Shown: positions 9,952 to 19,509, counted from the first letter of the stretch. The stretch: DNA of 64,000 nucleotides from Pontimicrobium aquaticum (GCF_005047595.1 NZ_SUPL01000006.1:124001-188000), one strand, 5' to 3'. Numbers and translations: made by a program. Notes: generated from the letters alone by a model not told the origin.

Positions 9952-11190
9952 ATGACAACATTAATCACCAATATTAAAGAATTACTACAGATTAGAGATG
10001 CTTCAGTTAACAAAGTTTCTGGTAAAGAGATGAAACACTTACCAAGTCTTAAAAACGCATTTCTTGTTATTGAAAATGATGTAATTACTGATTTTGGAGA
10101 GATGAAAGACTTGCCAAACACAAAGGCAGATAAGCAGATTAACGCTAAAGGCAAAATGGTATTACCTAGTTGGTGCGATTCTCATACTCACATAGTCTAT
10201 GCTGGAAATAGAGAACAGGAATTTGTTGATAGAATTAATGGCTTAAGCTATGAAGAAATTGCTAATCGAGGTGGTGGTATTCTAAATTCGGCAAAGACAC
10301 TACAAAACACATCAGAAGATGAATTATACAAGCAATCTATCATTCGAGTAAAAGAAGTAATGAAACTGGGTACTGGAGCGCTCGAAATAAAATCTGGTTA
10401 TGGATTAACTACCGAAGCTGAACTTAAAATGCTTCGTGTGGCCAAACGCATTGAAAAAAATTTTCCTTTACTTGTAAAAACAACGTTTTTAGGTGCTCAC
10501 GCACTGCCATCAGAGTTTAAAAACAAAAAAAATGAATATTTAGATTTAGTGATAAACGACATGCTTCCTAAAGTTGCCAAGGAAAATTTAGCAGATTATA
10601 TTGATGTGTTTTGTGAAAAAGGGTATTTTTCGCTAGAAGATACCGAACGTATTTTAAAAGCAGGAAAACAATATAATCTAATTCCAAAGATTCATGTCAA
10701 CCAATTTAATGCCTTTGGTGGTGTAGCACTCGGTGTAAAACACAATGCCTTATCTGTAGATCATTTAGAAGAATTGAATACAGCTGATATTACTTCGTTA
10801 AAAGGAAGCAATACAATACCTGTGGCATTACCTTCTTGTTCCTATTTTTTAAGTATTCCATATACACCAGCAAGACAATTAATAGATGCTGGCTTGCCTT
10901 TAGCTTTAGCAACCGATTATAATCCAGGTTCAACACCCAGCGGAAACATGAACTTTGTTGTAAGTACTGCTTGTATAAAAATGAAAATGACTCCTGAGGA
11001 AGCCATTAATGCTGCAACCATAAATGGTGCTTATGCTATGGGGTTATCTAACGAATGTGGTAGTATTACAAAAGGTAAAAAGGCTAACCTCATAATAACG
11101 AAAGAGGTTCCCAGTTATGGTTTTTTACCCTATGCTTTTGGAAATAACCATATAGACTCAGTTATTCTTGCTGGAAAAGTAATCTCATAA
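9952..11190 (+). CDS. hutI: imidazolonepropionase
   Basis: A 412-residue enzyme that opens 4-imidazolone-5-propionate to N-formimino-L-glutamate, the third step of histidine breakdown. It carries the metal pair in CDSHTHIVYAG (His78, His80) and the following R-E-F loop, further ligands in FLGAHALP and IHVNQFNAFGG, VDHLEE, and the Asp in ALATDYNPGSTP. Length is normal. The other hut genes (hutH, hutU, hutG) are not in the window, so the pathway genes must lie elsewhere if present. It is divergent from the racemase gene. Confidence 0.95.
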   Translation: MTTLITNIKELLQIRDASVNKVSGKEMKHLPSLKNAFLVIENDVITDFGEMKDLPNTKADKQINAKGKMVLPSWCDSHTHIVYAGNREQEFVDRINGLSYEEIANRGGGILNSAKTLQNTSEDELYKQSIIRVKEVMKLGTGALEIKSGYGLTTEAELKMLRVAKRIEKNFPLLVKTTFLGAHALPSEFKNKKNEYLDLVINDMLPKVAKENLADYIDVFCEKGYFSLEDTERILKAGKQYNLIPKIHVNQFNAFGGVALGVKHNALSVDHLEELNTADITSLKGSNTIPVALPSCSYFLSIPYTPARQLIDAGLPLALATDYNPGSTPSGNMNFVVSTACIKMKMTPEEAINAATINGAYAMGLSNECGSITKGKKANLIITKEVPSYGFLPYAFGNNHIDSVILAGKVIS

Positions 11191-11216
11191 AAAAAACCCT
11201 AGCTAATAGGCTAAGG
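11191..11216 (-). terminator. probable terminator of the coiled-coil gene
   Basis: On the minus strand a stem CC(T)TAGC / GCTAGG with one bulged base is followed by a run of T (the A run at 11189-11196 on the plus strand). It directly follows the minus-strand gene at 11254-12144; hutI ends here from the other side. Confidence 0.5.
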
Positions 11217-11253
11217 CATTTTCTATATCATAAATAAATAAATAAATATGATA

Positions 11254-12144
11254 TTATTTAAGTGTAAACTCTGTAGAAGATACTAAATTTTCTTGGTCGA
11301 AAACGTTCACTACATAACGTCCTGAAGCAAATTTATCAGCACCTCTTGCATCAACAAACTCACATACATCTAAATTTCTTGATTCGTAATTAAACTTGCT
11401 AATTAAGCTGTAGTTTAATGTGGTTTCATCAAACTTTATTTGTTCGTTTAATCCTAACACATTGCTTTGAGGGTCTAATACCTGAACAAAAAATTCTTTA
11501 TCACCTTTTTCTACCAAGTTGTTTTTAGCTACGGTGTAGCACACTCTAATTTTATCGACTCTTCTAGCTCTTTCCATTGGAACCAATTTTCCAGATGTAC
11601 GTACCAATACACCATAACCTTCAAGTTTAGCGGCTGTTAATACTGCTGCATTTTCAACGATATCAGCAAGTTCAGAATTTTGAACTAATAACGAATCGTT
11701 AAACATAGTTGTAGATTCAAGCTCTATTTTAGTACTATCTAAAGACGATGCTAACAATACATTTTCTACTTTTAAAGAATCGTTTTCTGCTAAAATTACA
11801 TCCATTTCAGATTGAAGGTCTAAAAATTTCTTTTTATACCTCCATAAACTTCTAACTGAGTTTTCAGAAATTTTTAAAGAATCCATTAAACCTTTAATAC
11901 GCTCTCTAGCTTCAACTAATTTTTTGTTTGCTACTTCGTTTTCGCCAATAGCAACATCAAATTGCGCTGCCATATTGTTAAGGTCTTTTAATACTAGTTC
12001 TTTTTCTTCAGTTAATTGTTTTTTAGTATCAACACTTTCGTTGTATAACGAATATGAGTAAAATGCTGTACCTACTAATAATAGTACTGCGATGCTTAAA
12101 ATTACCTTTAAGCTTCTATTGTTGTCTGCAGCTTTGTTTTCCAT
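11254..12144 (-). CDS. coiled-coil membrane protein, hypothetical
   Basis: A 296-residue protein with one N-terminal transmembrane helix (about residues 13-31, SLKVILSIAVLLLVGTAFYS), then a long heptad-rich coiled coil to about residue 165, and a C-terminal compact domain (about 170-296) with beta-strand character (KIRVCYTVAKN, EFFVQVLDPQ, FASGRYVVNVF). The arrangement suggests an inner-membrane anchored, periplasm-facing protein. I do not recognise a characterised family. It is monocistronic, with a 312-base non-coding region upstream. Confidence 0.75.
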   Translation of the reverse strand: MENKAADNNRSLKVILSIAVLLLVGTAFYSYSLYNESVDTKKQLTEEKELVLKDLNNMAAQFDVAIGENEVANKKLVEARERIKGLMDSLKISENSVRSLWRYKKKFLDLQSEMDVILAENDSLKVENVLLASSLDSTKIELESTTMFNDSLLVQNSELADIVENAAVLTAAKLEGYGVLVRTSGKLVPMERARRVDKIRVCYTVAKNNLVEKGDKEFFVQVLDPQSNVLGLNEQIKFDETTLNYSLISKFNYESRNLDVCEFVDARGADKFASGRYVVNVFDQENLVSSTEFTLK

Positions 12145-12456
12145 AATAATAATAAATTGTTTGTTAAATACTTTTTAAATCTAAATAAAACTTTAATGCT
12201 TGTTGTTGTAATGAGTAAATAATTATAACCATGTAATTAACAATTAGTAACTAAAACTCATTCAGCATTATATACGACTAACAAAAAAGTTTGGATGTCG
12301 GTAATTAATAATCAAAGTCAAATAAAAAATATAAAATTGTCTAAATGCTTATGTTTACAGTAGTTACAGCTTACAAAATTTGTAATAAAAGTTTTGTTAA
12401 AATTTAAACTTTCAGAAAAATACTAAATAACTTCGCGCTTTAATTCCTATACAGTT
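12145..12456. other. non-coding gap between divergent genes
   Basis: AT-rich spacer between the coiled-coil gene and the GNAT gene. It holds no credible reading frame. The only suggestive element is TAACTTCG at 12428-12435, similar to the -7 consensus, 22 bases before the GNAT start. Confidence 0.5.
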
Positions 12457-12921
12457 ATGTCTTTTAAAATTGTTCCTTTTGACTCGATTTACTCAAAAAA
12501 CTTTTATGATTTGAATATTGAATGGCTCAACACATATTTTTATGTAGAGCCCATAGATGAAGAAGTTTTAAGTAAACCCGAAAAATATATTATAGACAAA
12601 GGAGGTTACATATTTTTTGCCAAACTAAATAATGATGTTGTTGGCACTGTGGCTTTAATGCCAACAAAAACCAAAAACTTATTTGAACTTACCAAAATGG
12701 CAGTTTCACCAAAGCATAGAGGATTAAAAATTGGTCAGCAATTAATGCAGCATTGTATAAACTTTGCTAAGACAAATAATTTTAAAGGACTTATGCTTTA
12801 CTCTAATACTAAATTAGAGAACGCTATTTACATTTATAAGAAATTTGGCTTTAAAGAAATTCCGGTAGAAGATAATAGTCCGTATGTACGAAGCGATATT
12901 AAAATGGCATTGAACTTTTAA
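12457..12921 (+). CDS. GNAT family N-acetyltransferase
   Basis: A 154-residue acyl-CoA-dependent N-acetyltransferase. Motif A for acetyl-CoA binding is visible as KMAVSPKHRGLKIGQQLMQ (Arg/Lys-x-x-Gly-x-Gly/Ala-like turn), followed by the C-terminal YIYKKFGFKEIP motif typical of the fold. The substrate is unknown. It lies 58 bases upstream of the TVP38-type gene on the same strand, so the two may be co-transcribed. Confidence 0.9.
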   Translation: MSFKIVPFDSIYSKNFYDLNIEWLNTYFYVEPIDEEVLSKPEKYIIDKGGYIFFAKLNNDVVGTVALMPTKTKNLFELTKMAVSPKHRGLKIGQQLMQHCINFAKTNNFKGLMLYSNTKLENAIYIYKKFGFKEIPVEDNSPYVRSDIKMALNF

Positions 12922-12979
12922 AAAATACAAAAAACTTGTAACGTTTTAAAGGTGTCTTCGTCGTATTAGAAACCAAACT

Positions 12980-13540
12980 ATGACCAAGAAGACACAAAAT
13001 ATATTAAAATGGCTATGGATTAGTATTATAACCATATGTGTAGTAATTTATATTGCTGACCCTTCCGTTTTTACAAATAAAACTATTGCTGCCTTTATAA
13101 GTAGGTTTAGTGGTTACGCTTGGGTAACATATTTCTTAATACATTTGCTTAGAGGCTTTGTGTTATTGCCAAGTACACCTTTAATTTTTGCTGGTGTTAT
13201 TTTATTTCCAGATCAATTAATTTGGGTGTTAATTGTGTCACTTATTGGTATTTTAGGTTCTTCGTTATTAATATACTACTGCTCAGATAAACTCGGGTTT
13301 TCAAGCTTTTTTAAAAGCGAAAGCAAAAAAATAGGTTTGATTAAAGAAAAACTTTCTGGGAAATATGGCTTTTATTATATTTTATTTTGGTCGTTCTTTC
13401 CAATAGTTCCAACCGATGTTATTTGCTATGTCTCAGGAGCATTGAGAATAAAACTCCCTATATTTATAAGTGCTTTGCTAATAGGTGAATTGATATTATG
13501 TAGTGTTTATATTTTTGGAGCAGGATATTTTATTAATTAA
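12980..13540 (+). CDS. TVP38/TMEM64 family (VTT domain) membrane protein
   Basis: A 186-residue inner-membrane protein with about five hydrophobic segments. The VTT/DedA-like signatures are present: RGFVLLPSTPLIFAGVILFP in the middle and SFFPIVPTDVICYVSGALR near the C-terminus, both with the Pro-rich re-entrant loops of the family. Members are implicated in lipid scrambling or transport; the role in this organism is not known. It is convergent with the large membrane-protein gene that follows; a small REP-like hairpin separates them. Confidence 0.85.
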   Translation: MTKKTQNILKWLWISIITICVVIYIADPSVFTNKTIAAFISRFSGYAWVTYFLIHLLRGFVLLPSTPLIFAGVILFPDQLIWVLIVSLIGILGSSLLIYYCSDKLGFSSFFKSESKKIGLIKEKLSGKYGFYYILFWSFFPIVPTDVICYVSGALRIKLPIFISALLIGELILCSVYIFGAGYFIN

Positions 13541-13573
13541 GTTATAATAATTTTCAATAAGAAAGTTTTGATT

Positions 13574-13601
13574 GTGGATTCCGCATCCAGTGCGGAATGA
13601 C
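13574..13601. repeat. REP-like hairpin repeat
   Basis: ATTCCGCA (13578-13585) / TGCGGAAT (13591-13598) with a 5-base loop and trailing GAC. It resembles the short dispersed GATTCCGC...GCGGAATGAC hairpins common in bacterial intergenic DNA and occupies the gap between two convergent genes. It has no T run. Confidence 0.6.
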
Positions 13602-13604
13602 AAA

Positions 13605-15299
13605 CTAATTATTAGCCTTCTTCAACGAATCAATCTTACGTTGCAACACCTCAATTTGTTCTTGATTTTTACTGGTATTAGGAATCGTTTTAATAGTATC
13701 AGTCACTGCTTTAATTAGGTCAAGATCAACAGTTGATTTTTCTTCGTAATAATAACCAATTCCTTCACTAGAGCGCCATGCCTCAGATAGTTGATCATAT
13801 ACAGTTTTATCCCAAGTACTTGGACGTTTTACATCAATCCAAACCACATCACGATATTCACTATCAATCAACGCTAAATCTGGTGTTGCTGAGCCATCAA
13901 AATTATCAGAATCTTCTTTAACCGCAGACACAGTTCCTAAAAAAAACATACGCTTTCTACCAGCTATGTCTTTAATATAAGGTCTAAACTCTACAGGCTT
14001 GTTTACAGACCAATCAAATTCCTTTCGTGATTCTATCACTTTTAAAGGCATGGCAGATACGCCTGCATATCCTTGTTTTTTAGCTGCATGGTCGTAGTAA
14101 TACAGTTTGTCGGTGCCATCGGCTGGAATAAACACGCTAAAGGTTAAACTGGTTCGCTCCTCGCCTACTGGTTCTAATCCAAACCAATGGTACAACCCAC
14201 TGTAAGCATTGGTTGGCGACCCTTCAAAATTAAAGTCGGTTACAAAAGGTTGCTGATTTTGGTCGTCTGGTAAATCTGGAATTTTTACTGCTGTTTTCAT
14301 ATTCCAAGGTAATGGGTCGCTAAACCCTCCAAGAAATTTTAAAGACTCGGCTTGTAAACGTGATACTTTTTCAGACAAGGTATTTTGCTTTGTTAAAAAC
14401 GGATAATTCTTCATATTCTCTGGACTTACAAAGGTGCCTTTACCAATAAATACACGCTCTATATAATCATTAAAATCATGAGCACCATTTTCAATGATAA
14501 CCACACCTCCAAACGTTGGATATGGAAAGAAAAAACCTTTCCAGTTAATTAAACTCACGACTTGAACCCATTCACCATCATCATTTTTCATATAAAACAC
14601 ATCTCCTGGCTCTGTTGAAAACAATTTTGTAATTCCGAAGCGTTGTACCACTGCGTTGTAGGTGTTTCTACTAAACTTTAAGGATTCGCCTATGGAGAAG
14701 GTTACAGGAATTCTATTTTCACTAGAAAACCTCGGAAAAGGTGTGGTACTGGATACCGAAAACACTTCTTCGGTATTGTCGCTTATACGTTGCCAAATAT
14801 ATTTTACCGTTGGCTGAATAGCCATGGTCCACTGGTTTTCGCCATCAACTCTAACCAAATGAGGCAAGGATACATCTTTGGTTTCGCCTACCGATTCGTT
14901 TGCCATAGAGAAAATATTGCGCAAAGGCTGTATGCGTTCGTTTTGCGTTAATGGCAATTCATGAATTTCAACTTTATTCAAGTTGTTAAAGACATTGTAG
15001 GTTTTCATGTAGTCGTACATTTTAAAATGCCAACCAATAATGTAAATGATTCCGAAGATCAACACCAACAATCCTAAAATACCTAAACGTTTTCCAGAAC
15101 TTGGTGTACGTCTAAACTTTTTAAGTAATAAGAATAGAATGCTTCCACATAGCAAAATGATGAAAATAAATTTTCTTAAAAACAATAAGAATGGTTGGTA
15201 TTCGTCACGAAGAATGAATAATACCAATAGCAGAACAATACTACCAATTATGGTAATTACTTTTTGATTCTTTCCTTTTTGCCAGTATTTTTTAATCAT
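13605..15299 (-). CDS. large membrane-anchored protein of unknown function (cluster gene 7)
   Basis: A 564-residue protein. Three transmembrane helices lie near the N-terminus (about 14-31, 36-60 and 72-91), followed by a large, mostly beta, soluble domain of about 400 residues likely outside the cytoplasm, and a short C-terminal coiled coil (EQIEVLQRKIDSLKK). The soluble part is rich in aromatic and Pro residues (PFPRFSSENRIPV, GFFFPYPTFGGVV, GLYHWFGLEPVG). No family recognised. It is the last gene of the seven-gene same-strand cluster that starts at 22043; a REP-like composite element lies in the 125-base gap before it. Probably the envelope-facing component of whatever this cluster builds. 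Confidence 0.8.
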   Translation of the reverse strand: MIKKYWQKGKNQKVITIIGSIVLLLVLFILRDEYQPFLLFLRKFIFIILLCGSILFLLLKKFRRTPSSGKRLGILGLLVLIFGIIYIIGWHFKMYDYMKTYNVFNNLNKVEIHELPLTQNERIQPLRNIFSMANESVGETKDVSLPHLVRVDGENQWTMAIQPTVKYIWQRISDNTEEVFSVSSTTPFPRFSSENRIPVTFSIGESLKFSRNTYNAVVQRFGITKLFSTEPGDVFYMKNDDGEWVQVVSLINWKGFFFPYPTFGGVVIIENGAHDFNDYIERVFIGKGTFVSPENMKNYPFLTKQNTLSEKVSRLQAESLKFLGGFSDPLPWNMKTAVKIPDLPDDQNQQPFVTDFNFEGSPTNAYSGLYHWFGLEPVGEERTSLTFSVFIPADGTDKLYYYDHAAKKQGYAGVSAMPLKVIESRKEFDWSVNKPVEFRPYIKDIAGRKRMFFLGTVSAVKEDSDNFDGSATPDLALIDSEYRDVVWIDVKRPSTWDKTVYDQLSEAWRSSEGIGYYYEEKSTVDLDLIKAVTDTIKTIPNTSKNQEQIEVLQRKIDSLKKANN

Positions 15300-15310
15300 T
15301 TTTATTTTTT

Positions 15311-15410
15311 GTCATTGCGAAACTTTTAAAAAAAGTTGTGGCAATCTGTTTTTTAATATTTTAAAATTTTAATTTAAAAGATTACTTCATCGTAAACTTC
15401 TAGTAATGAC
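15311..15410. repeat. composite REP-like palindromic element
   Basis: The left end reads GTCATTGCGAAACTT and continues to GGCAATCT; the right end, read on the other strand, begins GTCATTACTAGAAG and continues to GAAGTAATCT. Both match the same half-element (GTCATTrCGA...GCAATCT), so this is two inverted copies about 100 bp end to end, filling the gap between cluster genes 6 and 7. Confidence 0.7.
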
Positions 15411-15424
15411 GAAAATATTTAATC

Positions 15425-15616
15425 TTAATTTTCACCATGTTTATTAACGTGCTTAATGCTTAACACCATTGCTACAATCATCAGTATTTTAGATAAAGGT
15501 CCTAGCACGTTTTCCCATGAAAATACCTTGTCATAATTAACAGTATAAATAAAATCTAGTATTAATAAAATACCAAATAGCACAATCATGATATATCGGA
15601 ACTTATTGTTAATCAT
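15425..15616 (-). CDS. small two-helix membrane protein (cluster gene 6)
   Basis: A 63-residue protein with two hydrophobic helices (about 8-24 and 39-54) linked by a short polar loop (NYDKVFSWENVLG) and a basic tail (KHVNKHGEN). It starts one base after the stop of the upstream 180-residue membrane protein, which strongly suggests translational coupling and a real gene. No family recognised. It likely forms an inner-membrane complex with the neighbouring membrane proteins. Confidence 0.7.
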   Translation of the reverse strand: MINNKFRYIMIVLFGILLILDFIYTVNYDKVFSWENVLGPLSKILMIVAMVLSIKHVNKHGEN

Positions 15617-15617
15617 C

Positions 15618-16160
15618 TTATTTTAAAAACCCTTTATCTTTTAAGCGCTCTCTAGCACTTTTCTTTTCTTCATTAGGTGTGTTTTTATCTTCTGAAGTTT
15701 CTTCAATAATATCTTTAACTTCATCTTTGTTTGTCATATCATCTAGAAACTCTTTTCCTTTATCAATTGTTTCACTTACCATATCTGTTAACGTGCCACT
15801 CTTTTCATCAACAATTTTACCAGATTTTAGCACAAAATTTGCTAAATACGTTCCTATAACAGTTCCCACTACACTAGAGGCAAATGTTGATACACCATTG
15901 TAACTTCCAAACGGTTTAAATGGTGTAAAAAATTGTAATACTAAAGACACTATTAGAAACAAAAACGCAACATAAACTATACGCAACAAGAATTTTTGTT
16001 GAAATACAAACCCTGTTCTGTCGCTATCTTTCATTTGTAATTCTTTAGAATTAACAATTTTATTTACAAAACGATACAAGCCATTTCCATTGGATTCTCT
16101 CCAATACAATAGCACGCCAAACAAAATGGCTGAGATAAATACAATGAGTTCAATGGTCAT
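15618..16160 (-). CDS. membrane protein with charged C-terminal tail (cluster gene 5)
   Basis: A 180-residue protein: a helix at about 2-18, two more at about 53-73 and 83-108 (the last Gly/Ser-rich, TFASSVVGTVIGTYLANFVL), and then a long charged, probably cytoplasmic, tail of about 70 residues (KGKEFLDDMTNKDEVKD, EEKKSARERLKDKGFLK). The tail looks suited to protein-protein contact. It lies 49 bases downstream of the soluble cluster gene 4 and one base from gene 6. No family recognised. Confidence 0.75.
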   Translation of the reverse strand: MTIELIVFISAILFGVLLYWRESNGNGLYRFVNKIVNSKELQMKDSDRTGFVFQQKFLLRIVYVAFLFLIVSLVLQFFTPFKPFGSYNGVSTFASSVVGTVIGTYLANFVLKSGKIVDEKSGTLTDMVSETIDKGKEFLDDMTNKDEVKDIIEETSEDKNTPNEEKKSARERLKDKGFLK

Positions 16161-16209
16161 AACTTATACTTTTAGTGACTGTTCTTCCTATAAAGTTAGT
16201 CTATAAATT

Positions 16210-17445
16210 TTAAATATTGTTACTAATGGTCTCAATTACCCAATCTTGGAACGACTCATCCCAAGTTTCGTAAGTCTTGTAAAACTGCTCTTTATCGTAC
16301 CAATACAAGAACAGTGCATCTTTAGGTGATACATTTACTAAAAGCTTCCAAATCAAATCGTATTGCTTTACATCTAACGACGAATGTGGTTGGTGCAAGG
16401 CGAAATAAAAACCCTCATCAACTAAATCGGCTATTTTAAAGGCATTACTACGCTCTAAACGTTCTAGATAAATCTCAACACCAGTCACTCGTTTTAAAGC
16501 TGTAGCATCGATTTTGTTTAAATATCTACGGAATAACACTTTATCATTTAAAATGTCTTTATAAGGATGCTCTGTTTTCTTTAACTCGTTGAATAACATT
16601 ACTTTTTTAATACGCTCATAACGTTTGTCTTTGACAACCTCATCTAAATTACACTCAATTATAAGATGGTCTTTTAATTTATTCATTAATTCTGGTTGCG
16701 AAATATGATAAATCAATACATCGTGTAGAGTATCTTTTATGGCTTCTTTATGAGCTTCCTTATCTTCAAACACCACAATTGGTGAAATAAAATCACGTAA
16801 CACATAAATACCTCCAAAGGCTTTTGTGAAAAAGGAATTGGTTTGAAATGTAAGTGGTTTTAAATATAACTTACGATGACGTAAATCGCCATGCTTTTTT
16901 GCTGATTCCAATAATTCTTGATGGATGGTTTCATTGACAAAATTATTGCCTTCTTTAAATTTTTCAACCAATTGCAACTGCTCTTCTTGAATATGATACA
17001 GGTTATTAATTAAGTGAAAATTAATAGAAACAGTATCGTATTTCAACACATCCAATGGGCCAAAAAAGGCATCTATTTGTTGGTCAAAATCTATACAAAT
17101 GGCACAGTCTCTAGTAATATCGTTAATCGCATCGCCATGTTCCTTAAAAATGAGCTGCATCATACCTTTATCGAAGGTGTGCGTTGGCACATATACAGGC
17201 TTTCCTTTTTGCAAAGGTGAAATGATGATGCCATGAGGATTGGCCTCACCATGATTTAGATAATGTAAGTCCTTTTTTTCTTCTGCTATTTCAGGGCTCC
17301 AACCCAAACCATCAATAGAAAACGACTTGAGCTTTGTTTTTTTAAACCCCAATTTTTCAAGACATAGGTTATAACGCTCAACTAATTTCCCACTAACAGG
17401 AATGAGTTCGCTTCTATATAAATTTGCTGCTTTTAGTTTTTGCAT
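16210..17445 (-). CDS. conserved-looking soluble protein of unknown function (cluster gene 4)
   Basis: A 411-residue protein without signal peptide or transmembrane helices. It shows patches such as SIDGLGWSPEIAEE, LNHGEANPHGIIISP, CAICIDFDQQIDAFFG and a helical C-terminal half. I considered an enzyme (the HGEANPHG and DFDQ segments are motif-like) but cannot assign one. It follows the AAA+ gene across a 99-base gap that contains a REP-like composite. It may belong to one of the Bacteroidota-specific DUF families; I cannot confirm which from sequence alone. Confidence 0.75.
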   Translation of the reverse strand: MQKLKAANLYRSELIPVSGKLVERYNLCLEKLGFKKTKLKSFSIDGLGWSPEIAEEKKDLHYLNHGEANPHGIIISPLQKGKPVYVPTHTFDKGMMQLIFKEHGDAINDITRDCAICIDFDQQIDAFFGPLDVLKYDTVSINFHLINNLYHIQEEQLQLVEKFKEGNNFVNETIHQELLESAKKHGDLRHRKLYLKPLTFQTNSFFTKAFGGIYVLRDFISPIVVFEDKEAHKEAIKDTLHDVLIYHISQPELMNKLKDHLIIECNLDEVVKDKRYERIKKVMLFNELKKTEHPYKDILNDKVLFRRYLNKIDATALKRVTGVEIYLERLERSNAFKIADLVDEGFYFALHQPHSSLDVKQYDLIWKLLVNVSPKDALFLYWYDKEQFYKTYETWDESFQDWVIETISNNI

Positions 17446-17456
17446 AATATTTTATT

Positions 17457-17539
17457 GTCATTGAGAAGCAAATAATATTTGCTGTGACAATCTACTTCTT
17501 TATAAAAAATTACCACGTCGCTTTGCTCCTCGTAATGAC
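17457..17539. repeat. composite REP-like palindromic element
   Basis: The left half starts GTCATTGAGAAGCAAA and reaches GTGACAATCT; the right half on the opposite strand reads GTCATTACGAGGAGCAAAG then CGACGTGG. They are inverted copies of the same half-element found at 15311-15410 and inside the MenE-like gene. It fills the gap between the AAA+ gene and cluster gene 4. Confidence 0.7.
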
Positions 17540-17544
17540 TCTCA

Positions 17545-19509
17545 TTAATTTCTATCATCAAACTTCCTTCTCGCCTCTAAATCAATATTTAATTGATTCA
17601 CTCTAGCATCCACTTTTCGTTTAAAATCAGTATCTGCAATGGTTGCTACATTATCTAAATAGCGTACTACTTCTTGTCGTCTTACTTCAGAAAAATCCAA
17701 ACCTTTCATATTGGCTCGCATCAATTCCTGCAACATATTAAACTTGGTATCGTAATCTTTTTTAAAATATATTTCAGGGTTTTCAAACCAATCTTCTTCT
17801 AAATCAAAATCGGTTAAACGCAATGATACTGCACTTTGAATATTTCTAACATCACGTGATGAGAAAAAAGGAAAAATCTTTTGAATTTCTTTATACAAGT
17901 TGGCGTAAAACAAATGCTGATTGGTTTTAAAGCTCTTCTCTACCTTATCATAGGCTTCTAAAACACGTTCTTCAGTTGGCTTATCAGTAATCTTTAAGAT
18001 TTCTCCCATATTTTTTACCAAACCTTGATCTTGTAAGTAGCTATAATTTTCTGGTCCTTGCATGTTTACAAAATCTGGCATGGTATCATCTAATTTTCGC
18101 CACCATAAATGATCTTGATCTAAAAAATCGTGCTCTGTTCGTGCGCCATCAATTTTAAAACGTCCTTGTACACGCGAAATTACAGCTTTATCTAGCATTT
18201 CAGGAAGGTTAGTAAATAACCCAATAGAGCTATTTCCATAGTTTACAGCATAAGCACCTTCTGTATATCTTAAAAACACTCCAATTACTTCCTTGACACC
18301 AGCAGAAACCCCTTGCGCAGTACGCTCTTGCAAGTTGTTTTCGGCATCATCAATTGGAGCAAAAATTAAACGTGTTGGGTCTTGTAAGGGTTTCATCCAC
18401 TCTACCATTTTCTCGGCTGAACCACCTTGAAATGTACTAATTAACGTATCTGGCATTGGATGAAATAAAAATGGAATATCTAGATTATCACAATGTTCTT
18501 TTAGTCGTGTAGCAATAGCTGCAATCAACATACTTTTACCAGTACCTGGAATTCCATATCCCATAAATACTGGCATAAAGCCACCTAATTCTTGGAATGG
18601 GTTTTTTTGAACTGCAAAATCGTAGCTCAACATGCGTTCGGTTAAACGACGAGCAAAATGTTTTGCATCTCTGTTACCAACTATTTGTTCAAATTGTATT
18701 TTATTGAACTCGACACTTTTAGCTACACCTTGAAATACATTTTCCCAACCAGATACCGCAAAATCTGAGTTTTCAAGTTTATACGTTCTATCGAGAATGG
18801 TTTCGGTGTATTCCAAAGTGCTTTTGCGCAATTGAATTTCGTCAATCAATACTTCAAAATACACCACTGTAAAATCAATAACATCCTTATCTGTCTTTAC
18901 AATATCTGGATGACTTAAGTACTTATCGTAATAATACAAAGCGCAGGCAATTCCTTTAAGAGGTGACATAAATGACACTTCAGGAATACCAGCAAACTTG
19001 TTTTTCATCACACTTAAATCATCAGACGCATGTGGTTTTAAATTATGAAGAATATTATACGCAGTAGCAAATAACATAAACGCCGTTGCTGTGTGCATTT
19101 TACTTTCGTACTCACGCTTTCCAGCATTATCTAGAACAGATTTGCGTTCACTCAAACTAGACAATCCAGATGCATCGTAATAGCTGTCTTTTATCCAAAT
19201 TCCTAATGTTATTCCTTCTTGTACAGCAAATAAAGTTTCATTTAAATGAATAGGAATGGCTACAGAATTTGGTAGCAAGCGCTTTTTTAATGCTAAAATA
19301 GTTTTAGATACAGACGTAACTTCAACACCTCCATTGCCTCCTTGTGCACGAGACAAATACAACAGTATAGATTCGTCTTTACTATTGTTTTCTTTATTCT
19401 TTGCTCGTTGACCTTGTTCCCATTGTACACTTTTTATATACGACGTCGCTTCGTCACGAAGTACATCGAGTTCGTTTTGCTTTATTGGAAATGTTGAGTT
19501 GTGTTCCAT
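17545..19509 (-). CDS. classical AAA+ ATPase (cluster gene 3)
   Basis: A 654-residue protein with one AAA+ module in the middle (about 300-470). Walker A is GYGIPGTGKS (317-326). A pore-loop motif STFQGGSAEK (358-367) resembles the aromatic-hydrophobic-Gly loop of unfoldase-type AAA proteins. Walker B is LIFAPIDDAE (381-390) with Asp-Asp where Asp-Glu is usual. Sensor 1 falls in LFTNLPEML and candidate arginine fingers in SRVQGR (446-450). The 300-residue N-terminal region and the C-terminal helical region are not recognisable. It should form a ring that remodels or unfolds protein substrates, probably the other products of this cluster. It is the third of seven same-strand genes. Confidence 0.88.
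   Translation of the reverse strand: MEHNSTFPIKQNELDVLRDEATSYIKSVQWEQGQRAKNKENNSKDESILLYLSRAQGGNGGVEVTSVSKTILALKKRLLPNSVAIPIHLNETLFAVQEGITLGIWIKDSYYDASGLSSLSERKSVLDNAGKREYESKMHTATAFMLFATAYNILHNLKPHASDDLSVMKNKFAGIPEVSFMSPLKGIACALYYYDKYLSHPDIVKTDKDVIDFTVVYFEVLIDEIQLRKSTLEYTETILDRTYKLENSDFAVSGWENVFQGVAKSVEFNKIQFEQIVGNRDAKHFARRLTERMLSYDFAVQKNPFQELGGFMPVFMGYGIPGTGKSMLIAAIATRLKEHCDNLDIPFLFHPMPDTLISTFQGGSAEKMVEWMKPLQDPTRLIFAPIDDAENNLQERTAQGVSAGVKEVIGVFLRYTEGAYAVNYGNSSIGLFTNLPEMLDKAVISRVQGRFKIDGARTEHDFLDQDHLWWRKLDDTMPDFVNMQGPENYSYLQDQGLVKNMGEILKITDKPTEERVLEAYDKVEKSFKTNQHLFYANLYKEIQKIFPFFSSRDVRNIQSAVSLRLTDFDLEEDWFENPEIYFKKDYDTKFNMLQELMRANMKGLDFSEVRRQEVVRYLDNVATIADTDFKRKVDARVNQLNIDLEARRKFDDRN

Noticed and set aside
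9830-9961. N-terminal extension of the racemase frame up to 9961.
   Set aside because: Low-complexity AT-rich codons overlapping the hutI start; the conserved protein begins at MKTIGLIGG.
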